From NCBI RefSeq assembly GCF_000174815.1, contig NZ_ACNN01000005.1, positions 124,001-188,000 of the forward strand: a DNA stretch of 64,000 bases, read 5' to 3'. A program made the position numbers and the translations under genes. The notes under the pieces are model-generated. The model made no database searches and had not been told where the DNA came from. It saw only the letters and a program-made list of their open reading frames with translations. Of the stretch, positions 26,553 through 34,683 are shown piece after piece. This DNA is from Porphyromonas endodontalis ATCC 35406. GTDB taxonomy: Bacteria; Bacteroidota; Bacteroidia; Bacteroidales; Porphyromonadaceae. The stretch's first letter is position 1. The number at the start of each line of letters is the position of its first letter.

Positions 26553-27977
26553 CTATTTGAGTATTATCCACTTTCCAGCCTTTGTAGAGCCTTCGTGCTT
26601 GATGAGTCCTTGCTTAGTCATATTCTTAATCTGATATTTAATGCCATCAAGAGTGATGCCGATAGATTGAGCTAACTCCTTTTGAGTAATTTCAGGCTTT
26701 GCCTGAATAGCTGCTAAAATTCTTTCTTGGGTAGTTTCTTGGGTAGTTTCTTGGGTAGTTTCTCCTCCAAAGCCTTCTTCAAAATACTTTTGAGTGGCGT
26801 TCTCAACTACTCGAAAAGCTGTGATCAATGAAAAATCAAAAGAGGCTTGCCCATTACCGTTTTCTTCCAATTCCTTCTGAACTCGGTAGACTCCACGGCT
26901 GAATCGGTTTACATAGCCCAGGACTTTCATTGCTTCGGCAATAAAGGGGTTGCGATAATCGCTCACATTTGGGAAATTGTCGGGACTAACCTTGCCATAT
27001 AATCCGCCAGGGTTTTGGATCTCGATGCGGTCGTCGTACTCATAAAACTGAATAGGAGCGTTACCCTCGTAATCCCTGTGCATAATGGCATTCATCAACA
27101 ACTCTCGAGTAGCCCAATATGGGTACTTGGAAACTGTTTCTTCCCGAAGTACACTTACGGGAATGGGACGCTTTTGTGAGATACTTGTCTCGACAAAAGC
27201 ATCAATCTTAGGCAATACACGGCAAAGATTACCGCTAAACTTATATTCGTTAAGAATATCACCCGCACGATCCTTACCCTTGAAGCGAACATATTGAATA
27301 TACGCCCCATGTACGTGTCGCTCAGGATTCTTTCCGAACAGGGCAATTGCCCCATTAGTCGGACAGTTATAACGCAAGTCATATAAGCCAAGGGAGGCGA
27401 GTTGATCCGTAATATCTCGTTTGTCCTCAGCGAGAATATCCTCTGCCACAGCCTTGGGCAAAAACTCCTTACGAATGAGGGCTACATCCAAATCGTCAAT
27501 GCTCGTTCCCAAACGAGGCATTGCGTCAAAGGTATGAACGTTGGAAAGCCGCCTTTCTGTGAGTATCTTTTCTTCTGCCACTGTTGCAGTGCTCTTCCGA
27601 GGACCGACACGCACCCAAACACGACCACGATAACGTACAGGAGGAAATTCAGAAGGCTGAACTTCAGCCACCAATACATCCCCTTCATCAAAATGGAACT
27701 TCTCTACGGTCATGGTGGGCTGAGGGAGAATGTTGCCATCCGTCCGAATATTGGCAATCTGCAATAAAAGTTTATCATCGACCTGCAAGCCTGATAACTC
27801 TCCATTATCCTTGGCTCCGATAATCAGATAACCATTCTTGACACTCCCCGACATATCATTTGAAAAAGCACATATTGCCTGACAAAACTTATCCATATTG
27901 CCAGTCGACTCTGTCCTCTCAATATTGTAGCTCTCAGTGTCCGAGAGCATTTGTAGAAGTTCCTTCTTAGTGACCAT
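26553..27977 (-). CDS. AlbA_2/Schlafen-type ATP-binding transcriptional regulator
   Basis: The 474-residue protein opens with an AlbA_2 (divergent AAA_4) domain: ESTGNMDKFCQAICAFSNDM near 20, then GYLIIGAKDNGELSG, and YRGRVWVRVGPRKSTA near 120. The centre is an HATPase_c_4 fold (ATRELLMNAIMHRDYEG near 291 and RIEIQNPGGLYG near 320; FSRGVYRVQKELEENG near 370). The end is a winged HTH (ITQKELAQSIGITLDGIKYQI near 438). Between them ETTQ is repeated three times, encoded by a 12-bp tandem repeat. Such proteins occur as regulators and in defence or toxin loci. It lies 13 bases after the 159-residue protein gene. Confidence 0.82.
   Translation of the reverse strand: MVTKKELLQMLSDTESYNIERTESTGNMDKFCQAICAFSNDMSGSVKNGYLIIGAKDNGELSGLQVDDKLLLQIANIRTDGNILPQPTMTVEKFHFDEGDVLVAEVQPSEFPPVRYRGRVWVRVGPRKSTATVAEEKILTERRLSNVHTFDAMPRLGTSIDDLDVALIRKEFLPKAVAEDILAEDKRDITDQLASLGLYDLRYNCPTNGAIALFGKNPERHVHGAYIQYVRFKGKDRAGDILNEYKFSGNLCRVLPKIDAFVETSISQKRPIPVSVLREETVSKYPYWATRELLMNAIMHRDYEGNAPIQFYEYDDRIEIQNPGGLYGKVSPDNFPNVSDYRNPFIAEAMKVLGYVNRFSRGVYRVQKELEENGNGQASFDFSLITAFRVVENATQKYFEEGFGGETTQETTQETTQERILAAIQAKPEITQKELAQSIGITLDGIKYQIKNMTKQGLIKHEGSTKAGKWIILK
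26727..26762 (-). repeat. 12-bp tandem repeat, three units, in frame
   Basis: CTTGGGTAGTTT is repeated three times without change (plus strand), encoding ETTQ x3 in the linker between the ATP-binding part and the HTH. Units of 12 bp change length without breaking the frame. Confidence 0.9.
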
Positions 27978-27990
27978 GTTGCTTATTGAA

Positions 27991-28470
27991 TTATTTCATA
28001 TTCGAGATAAATTTGTCGACCTCTGCTTCATCTTGCATTAAATTAATTAGGATATCTCTAACTGATAACTTAGATTGTTTGCCACACATATCTTGACGTA
28101 TTGTCAGCATGAAGGACAAAAAGGCTCCTATTACTTCTTTCTGATTACTTGGAGCCTTTGAAGATTTAGTGAGGAATGAATTAAAAGCATAGAAAACAGC
28201 ATCTGAGCCATACATGAATATATCCTTTTTGGAGTCAATCATTTTATCCATTATGGACTTGTTGGCAACTCGTTTATCATTCTTTGTATCTTTCAATATA
28301 CCAAAGAATACAGAAACAACATCAGCATAAGCCTTGTATTTTTTATCTGACAGCTGATTCTCCATTATTTTTATCCGTTCAGTTTTTCTGTAAATTATCC
28401 ATCCCAATATCGTACAGATTATAGGAAGTAAGGCAGATAAAATTTTATAAACCCAATCGTTCATAATCAC
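27991..28470 (-). CDS. Small membrane-anchored protein of unknown function
   Basis: The 159-residue protein has one N-terminal transmembrane helix (YKILSALLPIICTILGWIIY, residues 8-27) followed by a charged, helical cytoplasmic domain (KTERIKIMENQLSDKKYKAY...). I do not recognise the family. It overlaps the nuclease-like gene by four bases (ATGA), so the two are coupled. In defence operons a small membrane protein next to a sensor can be the effector; here that is only a possibility. AT-rich. Confidence 0.65.
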   Translation of the reverse strand: MIMNDWVYKILSALLPIICTILGWIIYRKTERIKIMENQLSDKKYKAYADVVSVFFGILKDTKNDKRVANKSIMDKMIDSKKDIFMYGSDAVFYAFNSFLTKSSKAPSNQKEVIGAFLSFMLTIRQDMCGKQSKLSVRDILINLMQDEAEVDKFISNMK

Positions 28471-29549
28471 AACCCTTTCGGAACTAGACCTAAATTATTG
28501 ATAGACTCATTTACAAACTGAAGAGACTCGTGTATTCTTAACACTTCCTCATAATCCCAAAATCGAACTTCATCCTTTATGGGTAAGGCTGCTATCTCCC
28601 TTTTTATTCTTTCGATTTGCTTTTGGTCTGTTACGGCGACTATTCCCTGAACAGCCTTATTGTTTTTAGATTTCATCAGATTGAGGATAAGACTATCAAT
28701 AGAACCTGCAGTTTGAACTTCAAAAACATAGATGACACGCCCCATATTACCAATGGTAACTTCCCAAACAGCATCCACAACCGCTCCATCTGCAACTTTC
28801 TTCTCTACTTCGGCTTTAAAACCCAGGCATCTGCCAATTTCTGCAACTTTGTCCCTAATATCATTATGTATAAAAGTTGCTTCTTTCGTAGAAGTCGGTA
28901 ATAGCTCCTTGTCTTCCTGCTTTGATGTTGCTGCAGATTCTTTTGTTTCTTCCTGTAACTCCTGCCAAATAAAAGAATTAAGCGTAAGCATATCCGTCAC
29001 GATCGTATTCTCTGGGCACTTGATCTCGCTGATAATCTGCCTCCCGATTTTACATAATTTGGAATATTCATGCCCGTTCAATCGGGCTTCAAATCTCGGC
29101 AAATTAGCAACTTCAAGCGCAGAGAATCCATTGTAGGTTTTCTTGTTCCACAGAAGAAACAAGTCAGGATATGTTTTGCAGAGTAATTCGCTCATAATTG
29201 CAGGACCAATCCCTTTAACTTTGGAACGAAATTCATCCCACCGCTTTTCAATAGGAGACGTGCCATAAACCAAATTGGCAAACTGCTTGCGGAGTAAGTC
29301 CATTCCATTAGCTTCTATGATATTATCTATCTGATAATGTTTGTTGCCCCACATAGCCATCGCCCAAAGAGGAGCGATATAATCATAGAGCTGCTCCTCC
29401 GACATACCTAATAGCACGTCCCTCGTGAAATTGCGAGTATGGAAAGCAAGTTCTTCACGTTCTCTATGTTCAAGCATAGCCTGCGTTTTGTTCTCAGCGG
29501 ACCATTTTTGGTATTCTGTCAATGCTTTAAGTAGAATCTGTTTGTTCAT
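28467..29549 (-). CDS. Helix-hairpin-helix and restriction-nuclease-like protein
   Basis: The 360-residue protein has a helical N-terminal half with an HhH-like motif (KVKGIGPAIMSELLCKTYPD near residues 110-129), which suggests DNA contact. After a Ser/Thr/Lys-rich linker (about 200-222) comes a domain resembling PD-(D/E)xK nucleases: AVVDAVWEV near 257 supplies the acidic residue and VIYVFEVQTAGS near 270 the ExQ variant of ExK, then LMKSKNNKAVQGIVAV. Activity is inferred, not shown. It begins 42 bases after the SIR2 gene and overlaps the next gene. A likely effector or DNA-targeting partner in the operon. Confidence 0.65.
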   Translation of the reverse strand: MNKQILLKALTEYQKWSAENKTQAMLEHREREELAFHTRNFTRDVLLGMSEEQLYDYIAPLWAMAMWGNKHYQIDNIIEANGMDLLRKQFANLVYGTSPIEKRWDEFRSKVKGIGPAIMSELLCKTYPDLFLLWNKKTYNGFSALEVANLPRFEARLNGHEYSKLCKIGRQIISEIKCPENTIVTDMLTLNSFIWQELQEETKESAATSKQEDKELLPTSTKEATFIHNDIRDKVAEIGRCLGFKAEVEKKVADGAVVDAVWEVTIGNMGRVIYVFEVQTAGSIDSLILNLMKSKNNKAVQGIVAVTDQKQIERIKREIAALPIKDEVRFWDYEEVLRIHESLQFVNESINNLGLVPKGL

Positions 29550-29591
29550 TATCTTTGGGTATGGTATTTATAAATGGATGAGTTAACCTTT

Positions 29592-31133
29592 TTATCTATC
29601 AGCATATTTTTTTAGATCATACAAACATAGAAGACGCCTATTTTTTGTCTCTAGTTTCTCCTTTACTGGTAGACTTTTCAAGTATGTTTCAACGCCTTCT
29701 AGGGAAATTTGTCCGTTGTTTACAGAATTCATTATCGCCTGATGCTTATATGACTCTGCAATAGTATCATCATTTATTATTGCTTCAATAGAAGTGTGTC
29801 CGTTTTGACGGTCTCTACATTTTCTTTCGATATACTCCTCAATATTCCTCTTTTGATTCCTTTTTTTTGCATCAACCTCATCAATATCATGACAAACTGT
29901 AGAAAATCCGCAAAAAGGGAAATACTGAGAGGATAAAATCTTCTGTTTATTTATTTGGGATATCAATGCTTCGTTCGCTTCTTCTATGATATTGAAATAA
30001 CTTTGAATCATTTCGTTTGCCGTAAAAAACTGATACTGTATGGTCTTGGATGTTCCTATTGCCAAGATTTTGTCACTATTCCTCATCTCGTCTAAGTTTT
30101 CCGTTATCATAACTTTGATTCCCCCTCCTTCTGTACTCCCATAGTATATATCCTTGACTACAGATTGAACTTTCCGTATATCCATCGCAGAAATAGGCAA
30201 GGAAATATTAGCTAAAGCCCGATATAGAGCAGAATAGTCGTCTGTTTTTAGTTTGTTTATCCGAATATTCCCTTTCTTGGTTTCTATATCATGTTGAGTA
30301 ACTTCTCTATTAATAGAATTAGCATCATATTCAACTAATAAAAAATTTCTTCTTACTTTTTCAGCTTCTTCCGTGTTCAGTGTTACATAGGAGAAAATTG
30401 TTTCGAGAACTTTTTTTATATTATCATCTCCAATAGCGTATCCTATAAAAATTACAGGATTGTGAATAAAAATAGAGAGCATTTGTGCCCGGATCAACTC
30501 ATACCGCTCTTCAAACATTTTGTAATCATTCTCCGTAATGATAATCTTACTAATGTCATTAATGCATCCGTGAATCTTATAGACAGAACCATATGGATTG
30601 CTCAGTAAAATATCATTTCCAACTAAAGGATTAAACTCAAAAAGCTCTTCAATTAACGAATCATAATTCGTTGTGATTACAGATCCTATATTTTTTCTTG
30701 TCTTTTTTAATTCACCTAATTCCCCTTCTTTTTCTATTTTTTTATTTCCTGATTTTAATAACTCTGCAATGTATATCTTAAAACGACTTAGACATACATT
30801 TTCTCGCATTTTTTCGTAGAATAGATCATTTATCTCCCTAAAATTCCCGTTTCTATCTTGTTCGAGAGCTTTGTTGAATTCTTCTTCAAGCAAAGTAGCA
30901 ACCTTGGGGAAGGAACAGATATTTTGAGCATCTGTACATCTAGCCTTTATGTCTAAATATCTCTCATCACTCCTCCATAAATCTACAGCGATCCTACGTA
31001 ATAATTCATCCCACGTGTAAGAGCTTTCAAGATATCTACGAGAGATTCCTGTTCCGACAAACAAAACTGGATAATTCTTATATTGACTAACAAAATCATT
31101 AATATTCATACTCCTAAGATTAGTTATTATCAT
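29592..31133 (-). CDS. SIR2-domain protein, candidate antiphage NADase
   Basis: The 513-residue protein has an N-terminal SIR2_2-like domain (about 20-260). VLFVGTGISRRY near residues 23-34 is the NAD-binding loop, VITTNYDSLIEELFEF near 150 the second, YKIHGCIND near 185 carries the catalytic His, and NPVIFIGYAIGDDNI near 228 closes the fold. The C-terminal 250 residues are helical, without a domain I recognise. Such proteins deplete NAD in several defence systems (Thoeris ThsA, DSR, Avs5, SIR2-HerA); the role here is inferred from family and context. The start may instead be at 31109. The gene is clearly AT-rich compared with its surroundings. Confidence 0.8.
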   Translation of the reverse strand: MIITNLRSMNINDFVSQYKNYPVLFVGTGISRRYLESSYTWDELLRRIAVDLWRSDERYLDIKARCTDAQNICSFPKVATLLEEEFNKALEQDRNGNFREINDLFYEKMRENVCLSRFKIYIAELLKSGNKKIEKEGELGELKKTRKNIGSVITTNYDSLIEELFEFNPLVGNDILLSNPYGSVYKIHGCINDISKIIITENDYKMFEERYELIRAQMLSIFIHNPVIFIGYAIGDDNIKKVLETIFSYVTLNTEEAEKVRRNFLLVEYDANSINREVTQHDIETKKGNIRINKLKTDDYSALYRALANISLPISAMDIRKVQSVVKDIYYGSTEGGGIKVMITENLDEMRNSDKILAIGTSKTIQYQFFTANEMIQSYFNIIEEANEALISQINKQKILSSQYFPFCGFSTVCHDIDEVDAKKRNQKRNIEEYIERKCRDRQNGHTSIEAIINDDTIAESYKHQAIMNSVNNGQISLEGVETYLKSLPVKEKLETKNRRLLCLYDLKKYADR

Positions 31134-31332
31134 TTAATTCAAAAAGCAACTCTTTAACCTCCACATCCAATATCTCCGCAATCTGGAAGAGGGTTTCGAG
31201 GCTGGGTTGGCGGCGATTGCAGACGTAGGAATTGACAATGCTGAAGCTTTTGCCGAGTTTTTCGGCAAGCCAGGTTTGCTTGATGCCCTTCTCCTCAAGC
31301 ACTTCTTTTATTCGATTCATGGGTTTATCCAT
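31120..31332 (-). CDS. XRE-family HTH regulator
   Basis: This protein of about 70 residues is nearly all a Cro/C1-type HTH: MNRIKEVLEEKGIKQTWLAEKL, then SFSIVNSYVCNRRQPSLETLFQIAEIL and VEVKELLFEL. It probably autoregulates the operon. The frame extends back to 31413, but a TAnnTTTG promoter at 31358-31365 lies within that extension, so the start is MDKPMN at 31332 or the Met at 31320. Its stop overlaps the first SIR2 start by 14 bases. Confidence 0.85.
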   Translation of the reverse strand: MDKPMNRIKEVLEEKGIKQTWLAEKLGKSFSIVNSYVCNRRQPSLETLFQIAEILDVEVKELLFELNDNN

Positions 31333-31357
31333 CGCGTTCAATGTTCTTTTGATAGCG

Positions 31358-31365
31358 CAAAGATA
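31358..31365 (-). promoter_or_regulatory. -7 promoter box of the accessory operon
   Basis: TATCTTTG on the minus strand, 25 bases before the XRE start at 31332. It gives the accessory block its own promoter. Confidence 0.65.
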
Positions 31366-31430
31366 TGAAATGAAATAGCATAGAAAAAGGGAATGAGGAT
31401 TTATTTTTCTCATTCCCTTGAGTCTTTTTG

Positions 31431-31525
31431 AACTTCAACTTACAGGAAATCGCAGCAAGCGAGGGGGGCTTACTGCGATTTGTCGTGTGTGAGATGCCAA
31501 GAGCGGATTTACTTCACCTCCTCAA
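31431..31525 (-). repeat. dnaK-tail repeat, copy B
   Basis: In dnaK reading order it starts with codons for LEEVK and a TAA stop, like the true dnaK end (FEEVK), then CGCTCTTGGCATCTC and the terminator hairpin with stem GCAGTAAGC/GCTTGCTGC. Against copy C it differs at about ten positions, including one inserted G in the loop. Confidence 0.88.
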
Positions 31526-31601
31526 GGTAAATTCCTTTATTCTTTTGTCTTTTAAGTGTGATACGACAGATGGGGCTTAGTGTATAAAAGAGCCAGCAGG
31601 C

Positions 31602-32156
31602 TTATTCCCCTTGCAGCTTTCTCCAGTCTTCTAATGTGAGTTTCGTGAAATGTTCTGTGCGAAATTCATTCAATAATGGAACAGCTTTGTCGTGCTCTGT
31701 GTGGCTGTAAGTAAATCCGCATTTCTCTTGTGCACGCCTTGATTTTTCATTTCCGTCAAAATAACCACACCAAACGGCAGTCTGCTTTAGATCATCAAAA
31801 GCATATCGAAGTAGCTCATTTACAGCTTCGGGTATCAAACCCTGTCCCCAAAATGGCTCTCCAATCCAGAAGCCTATTTCGCACTCGGTATCTGCCATAT
31901 TTGCAGAGTGAATTTCACTTCTTGAGGTCATTATTCCAATACTGCCGACCGCCTCGCCCGTTTCTTTTAATACAACGGCATAGCTTTCGGGAGCCGAGAG
32001 TATCGACTTTATTACCTCAAGGCTATCCTCAACACTCGTGTGTGGAGGCCAGCCTGCTATGGAGCCGATATTCGGATTCTGGGCATACTTATAGAGAGCT
32101 TCGGCATCACTTTCTTGCCATGGTCTTAAAATCAGACGTTCTGTTTGTAACTCCAT
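31602..32156 (-). CDS. GNAT-family N-acetyltransferase (RimJ/RimL type)
   Basis: The 184-residue protein starts MELQTERLILRPWQESDAEAL, typical of the RimJ/RimL acetyltransferases. It continues with AVVLKETGEAVGSIGIM near 60 and EIGFWIGEPFWGQGLIPEA near 92-110, holding the acetyl-CoA-binding QGxxPEA loop, then VWCGYFDGNEKSRRAQEKCGF near 134. The acceptor is unknown. It is the only gene between repeats B and C, which makes it a separate cassette. Confidence 0.88.
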   Translation of the reverse strand: MELQTERLILRPWQESDAEALYKYAQNPNIGSIAGWPPHTSVEDSLEVIKSILSAPESYAVVLKETGEAVGSIGIMTSRSEIHSANMADTECEIGFWIGEPFWGQGLIPEAVNELLRYAFDDLKQTAVWCGYFDGNEKSRRAQEKCGFTYSHTEHDKAVPLLNEFRTEHFTKLTLEDWRKLQGE

Positions 32157-32171
32157 ACCTTATTCATATTA

Positions 32172-32264
32172 AACTTCAACTTACAGAAAATCGCAGCAAG
32201 CGAGGGGGCTTACTGCGATTCGTTGTGCACGAGATGTCAAGAGCGGATTTACTTCACCTCTTCA
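32172..32264 (-). repeat. dnaK-tail repeat, copy C (native)
   Basis: This is the authentic end of dnaK: its last five codons, TAA stop (32249-32251), about 27 bases of spacer and the terminator hairpin. Copies A and B are derived from it or from a related sequence. Confidence 0.88.
32189..32220 (-). terminator. Terminator of dnaK
   Basis: AATCGCAGCAAGC (32189-32201) pairs with GCTTACTGCGATT (32208-32220) with one mismatch. On the minus strand TTTTCTGT follows. It lies 29 bases after the dnaK stop. Confidence 0.75.
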
Positions 32265-34159
32265 AAGTCGGCATCGGTCACATCTTGAGCATTGCTTCCA
32301 TTGTCTTGCGATGGGTTGCCTCCATCGGCACCGGCTTGTGGCCCTTCGGGGTTACCGCCGGTTGCACGGTACATTTCTTCGCTCGCTGCATGGAATGCCG
32401 TGTTGAGGGCTTCCATAGCCTTGTCGATAGCAGGGAGATCTTCGGCCTTGTGTGCCTTCTTGAGGTCTTCGAGGGCGGCTTCGATCGGAGCTTTCTTGTC
32501 GGCGGGGAGTTTATCTCCTAGCTCTTTTAGTTGCTTCTCGGTCGTGAAGATCATCGTATCGGCTTGATTTATCTTTTCGATACGCTCCTTATTCTGACGG
32601 TCGGCATCGGCATTGGCCTGAGCATCTGCCTTCATACGGTTGATTTCTTCTTCGCTAAGACCGCTAGAGGCTTCGATACGAATCTTCTGTTCCTTGCCCG
32701 TAGCCTTGTCTACTGCCGATACGTTGAGGATACCATTTGCGTCGATGTCGAATGTAACTTCGATCTGAGGTACCCCACGAGGAGCAGGCGTAATGCCATC
32801 GAGATTGAAGCGGCCAATGCTCTTGTTGTCCTTAGCCATGGAGCGTTCGCCCTGCAATACGTGGATCTCTACAGAGGGCTGATTGTCTGCGGCTGTGGAG
32901 AAAATTTGGCTCTTGCGAGTTGGAATGGTTGTATTGGCTTCGATAAGATGTGTCATTACACCGCCTAGGGTTTCGAGACCCAAAGAGAGGGGAGTAACGT
33001 CGAGGAGCAATACATCCTTTACTTCTCCGGTGAGCACACCACCTTGGATGGCAGCACCTACGGCTACTACTTCGTCCGGATTCACTCCCTTGGAAGGAGC
33101 CTTACCAAAGATCTTTTGTACCTTTTCTTGGATGGCCGGGATACGAGTAGAACCTCCTACAAGGATTACTTCGTCGATCTGCGAGGGGCTGAGGTTGGCA
33201 TCTTTGAGCGCCTGCAAGCAGGGAGCTTCACATGCTTGGATCAGCTTGTCGCTGAGCTGCTCGAACTTAGCACGAGAGAGGGTACGAACAAGGTGCTTGG
33301 GGATACCATTTACGGGCATTATGTAAGGAAGGTTGATGTCCGTAGAGGTGCTTGACGAAAGTTCTATCTTCGCTTTTTCGGCGGCTTCTTTGAGGCGTTG
33401 GAGAGCCATAGGGTCTTGACGTAGGTCGATACCTTCGTCGGCCTTAAACTCCTCTGCGAGCCAGTCGATGATAACGTGGTCGAAGTCGTCTCCACCAAGG
33501 TGTGTATCCCCATTGGTAGACTTAACCTCAAATACTCCATCGCCTAGTTCGAGGATAGAAATATCGAACGTACCCCCACCCAAGTCGAAGACGGCAATCT
33601 TCATATCCTTGTTGGCTTTGTCGAGGCCGTAAGCAAGCGATGCTGCTGTAGGTTCGTTTACGATACGACGTACTTTGAGCCCGGCAATTTCCCCGGCTTC
33701 TTTGGTCGCTTGGCGTTGCGCATCGTTGAAGTAGGCAGGTACGGTGATCACCGCTTCGGTCACTTCTTGCCCGAGATAGTCCTCAGCTGTCTTCTTCATC
33801 TTCTGCAAGATCATAGCCGAGATTTCTTGAGGCGTATAGAGGCGGCCGTCGATGTCTACACGAGGCGTATTGTTGTCTCCCTTCACAACTTTGAAGGGGA
33901 CGCGGTCAATTTCTTTTTGGGCTTGCTCAAAAGTCTCGCCCATAAAGCGCTTGATCGAATAGATTGTTTTGGTAGGGTTGGTGATAGCTTGACGCTTGGC
34001 AGGATCGCCCACTTTGCGCTCTCCACCATCTACAAAAGCAACGATAGAGGGAGTGGTGCGCTTGCCTTCGCTGTTGGCAATAACGACGGGTTCGTTCCCT
34101 TCGAGTACAGAGACGCACGAATTAGTGGTCCCAAGGTCAATTCCGATAATCTTAGACAT
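32249..34159 (-). CDS. dnaK: Chaperone DnaK (Hsp70)
   Basis: DnaK is the ATP-driven Hsp70 chaperone of the cytoplasm. It begins [20 protein letters not shown], with phosphate-2 motif [16 protein letters not shown] near 190, adenosine motif [11 protein letters not shown] near 335, the linker [14 protein letters not shown] near 385, then substrate domain and helical lid, ending in the conserved EEVK. Length is 636 residues. The frame is open to 34240, but MSKIIG at 34159 is the normal start. It stands alone without grpE or dnaJ. Its 3' end is repeated twice downstream. Confidence 0.97.
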   Translation of the reverse strand: MSKIIGIDLGTTNSCVSVLEGNEPVVIANSEGKRTTPSIVAFVDGGERKVGDPAKRQAITNPTKTIYSIKRFMGETFEQAQKEIDRVPFKVVKGDNNTPRVDIDGRLYTPQEISAMILQKMKKTAEDYLGQEVTEAVITVPAYFNDAQRQATKEAGEIAGLKVRRIVNEPTAASLAYGLDKANKDMKIAVFDLGGGTFDISILELGDGVFEVKSTNGDTHLGGDDFDHVIIDWLAEEFKADEGIDLRQDPMALQRLKEAAEKAKIELSSSTSTDINLPYIMPVNGIPKHLVRTLSRAKFEQLSDKLIQACEAPCLQALKDANLSPSQIDEVILVGGSTRIPAIQEKVQKIFGKAPSKGVNPDEVVAVGAAIQGGVLTGEVKDVLLLDVTPLSLGLETLGGVMTHLIEANTTIPTRKSQIFSTAADNQPSVEIHVLQGERSMAKDNKSIGRFNLDGITPAPRGVPQIEVTFDIDANGILNVSAVDKATGKEQKIRIEASSGLSEEEINRMKADAQANADADRQNKERIEKINQADTMIFTTEKQLKELGDKLPADKKAPIEAALEDLKKAHKAEDLPAIDKAMEALNTAFHAASEEMYRATGGNPEGPQAGADGGNPSQDNGSNAQDVTDADFEEVK

Positions 34160-34683
34160 AGTATATATCCTTTTCTTTTGTTTTCTCTTTCTTTGGTCGG
34201 CTCTCACATTGTGTGAAAGCGCACACCCCCATTCATACAACTACCGTGCCACTCCTTTTTTGCTCCCCTCTATTTCGGTTTATTTTTGGTCTGTTGCGTG
34301 TTCGGTTTGCCCTGAGATGGGACAAAATGTCTTCTGATTAGGAAAAGAGGACGGGCGAGTGCTGCTATGCCATCTCGCTATTGGATTTCTGCCCCTCGGG
34401 TGAGAGATCGAAATTTCCCTGCCCAAAACGGAAAAGTTTTTAGGGTAGAATATTTTTATTTTTCAGCCTATTATGGGGCGCATTTCTGGGTGATTTCGGA
34501 AATTTTTTCACCCGGAGCATCTGTCGAATTCTATCCTATTTCTTTTTTCTTTAACTTTGTAGGGGTAAGTTGATCTCGTTCGTAGAGAATTTTTTGGAGA
34601 GCGACATTGTCGGACATCTACCGGGGAACTCCACCCCAAAAAAGATATGGAGCAACGGAATATTCACATAAAAACGGAAGAAA
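34160..34683. other. Divergent intergenic region, dnaK and LRR gene
   Basis: About 520 bases separate dnaK (minus) from the LRR gene (plus). Bases 34410-34480 carry the GCCCAAAA and GCCTA type motifs found in other spacers. No clear TAnnTTTG box was found for dnaK. No convincing coding region. Confidence 0.4.
34552..34559 (+). promoter_or_regulatory. -7 promoter box of the large LRR gene
   Basis: TAACTTTG matches TAnnTTTG. It lies 125 bases before the ATG at 34684, implying a long leader of about 118 bases. Confidence 0.55.

Noticed and set aside
31333-31413. N-terminal extension of the XRE regulator
   Set aside because: A promoter box lies inside it and the HTH domain begins after 31332.
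25858-32264. Transposase or integrase remnant in the repeat-framed region
   Set aside because: All open frames of size were assigned or read; none carries a tyrosine or serine recombinase or DDE motif that I can see.
31730-32521. 263-codon open frame antisense to the GNAT gene and the end of dnaK
   Set aside because: It crosses two real genes and a terminator; openness is a by-product of their codon use.
34160-34240. N-terminal extension of dnaK by 27 codons
   Set aside because: The conserved DnaK start [10 protein letters not shown] is at 34159; the extension is low-complexity and basic.
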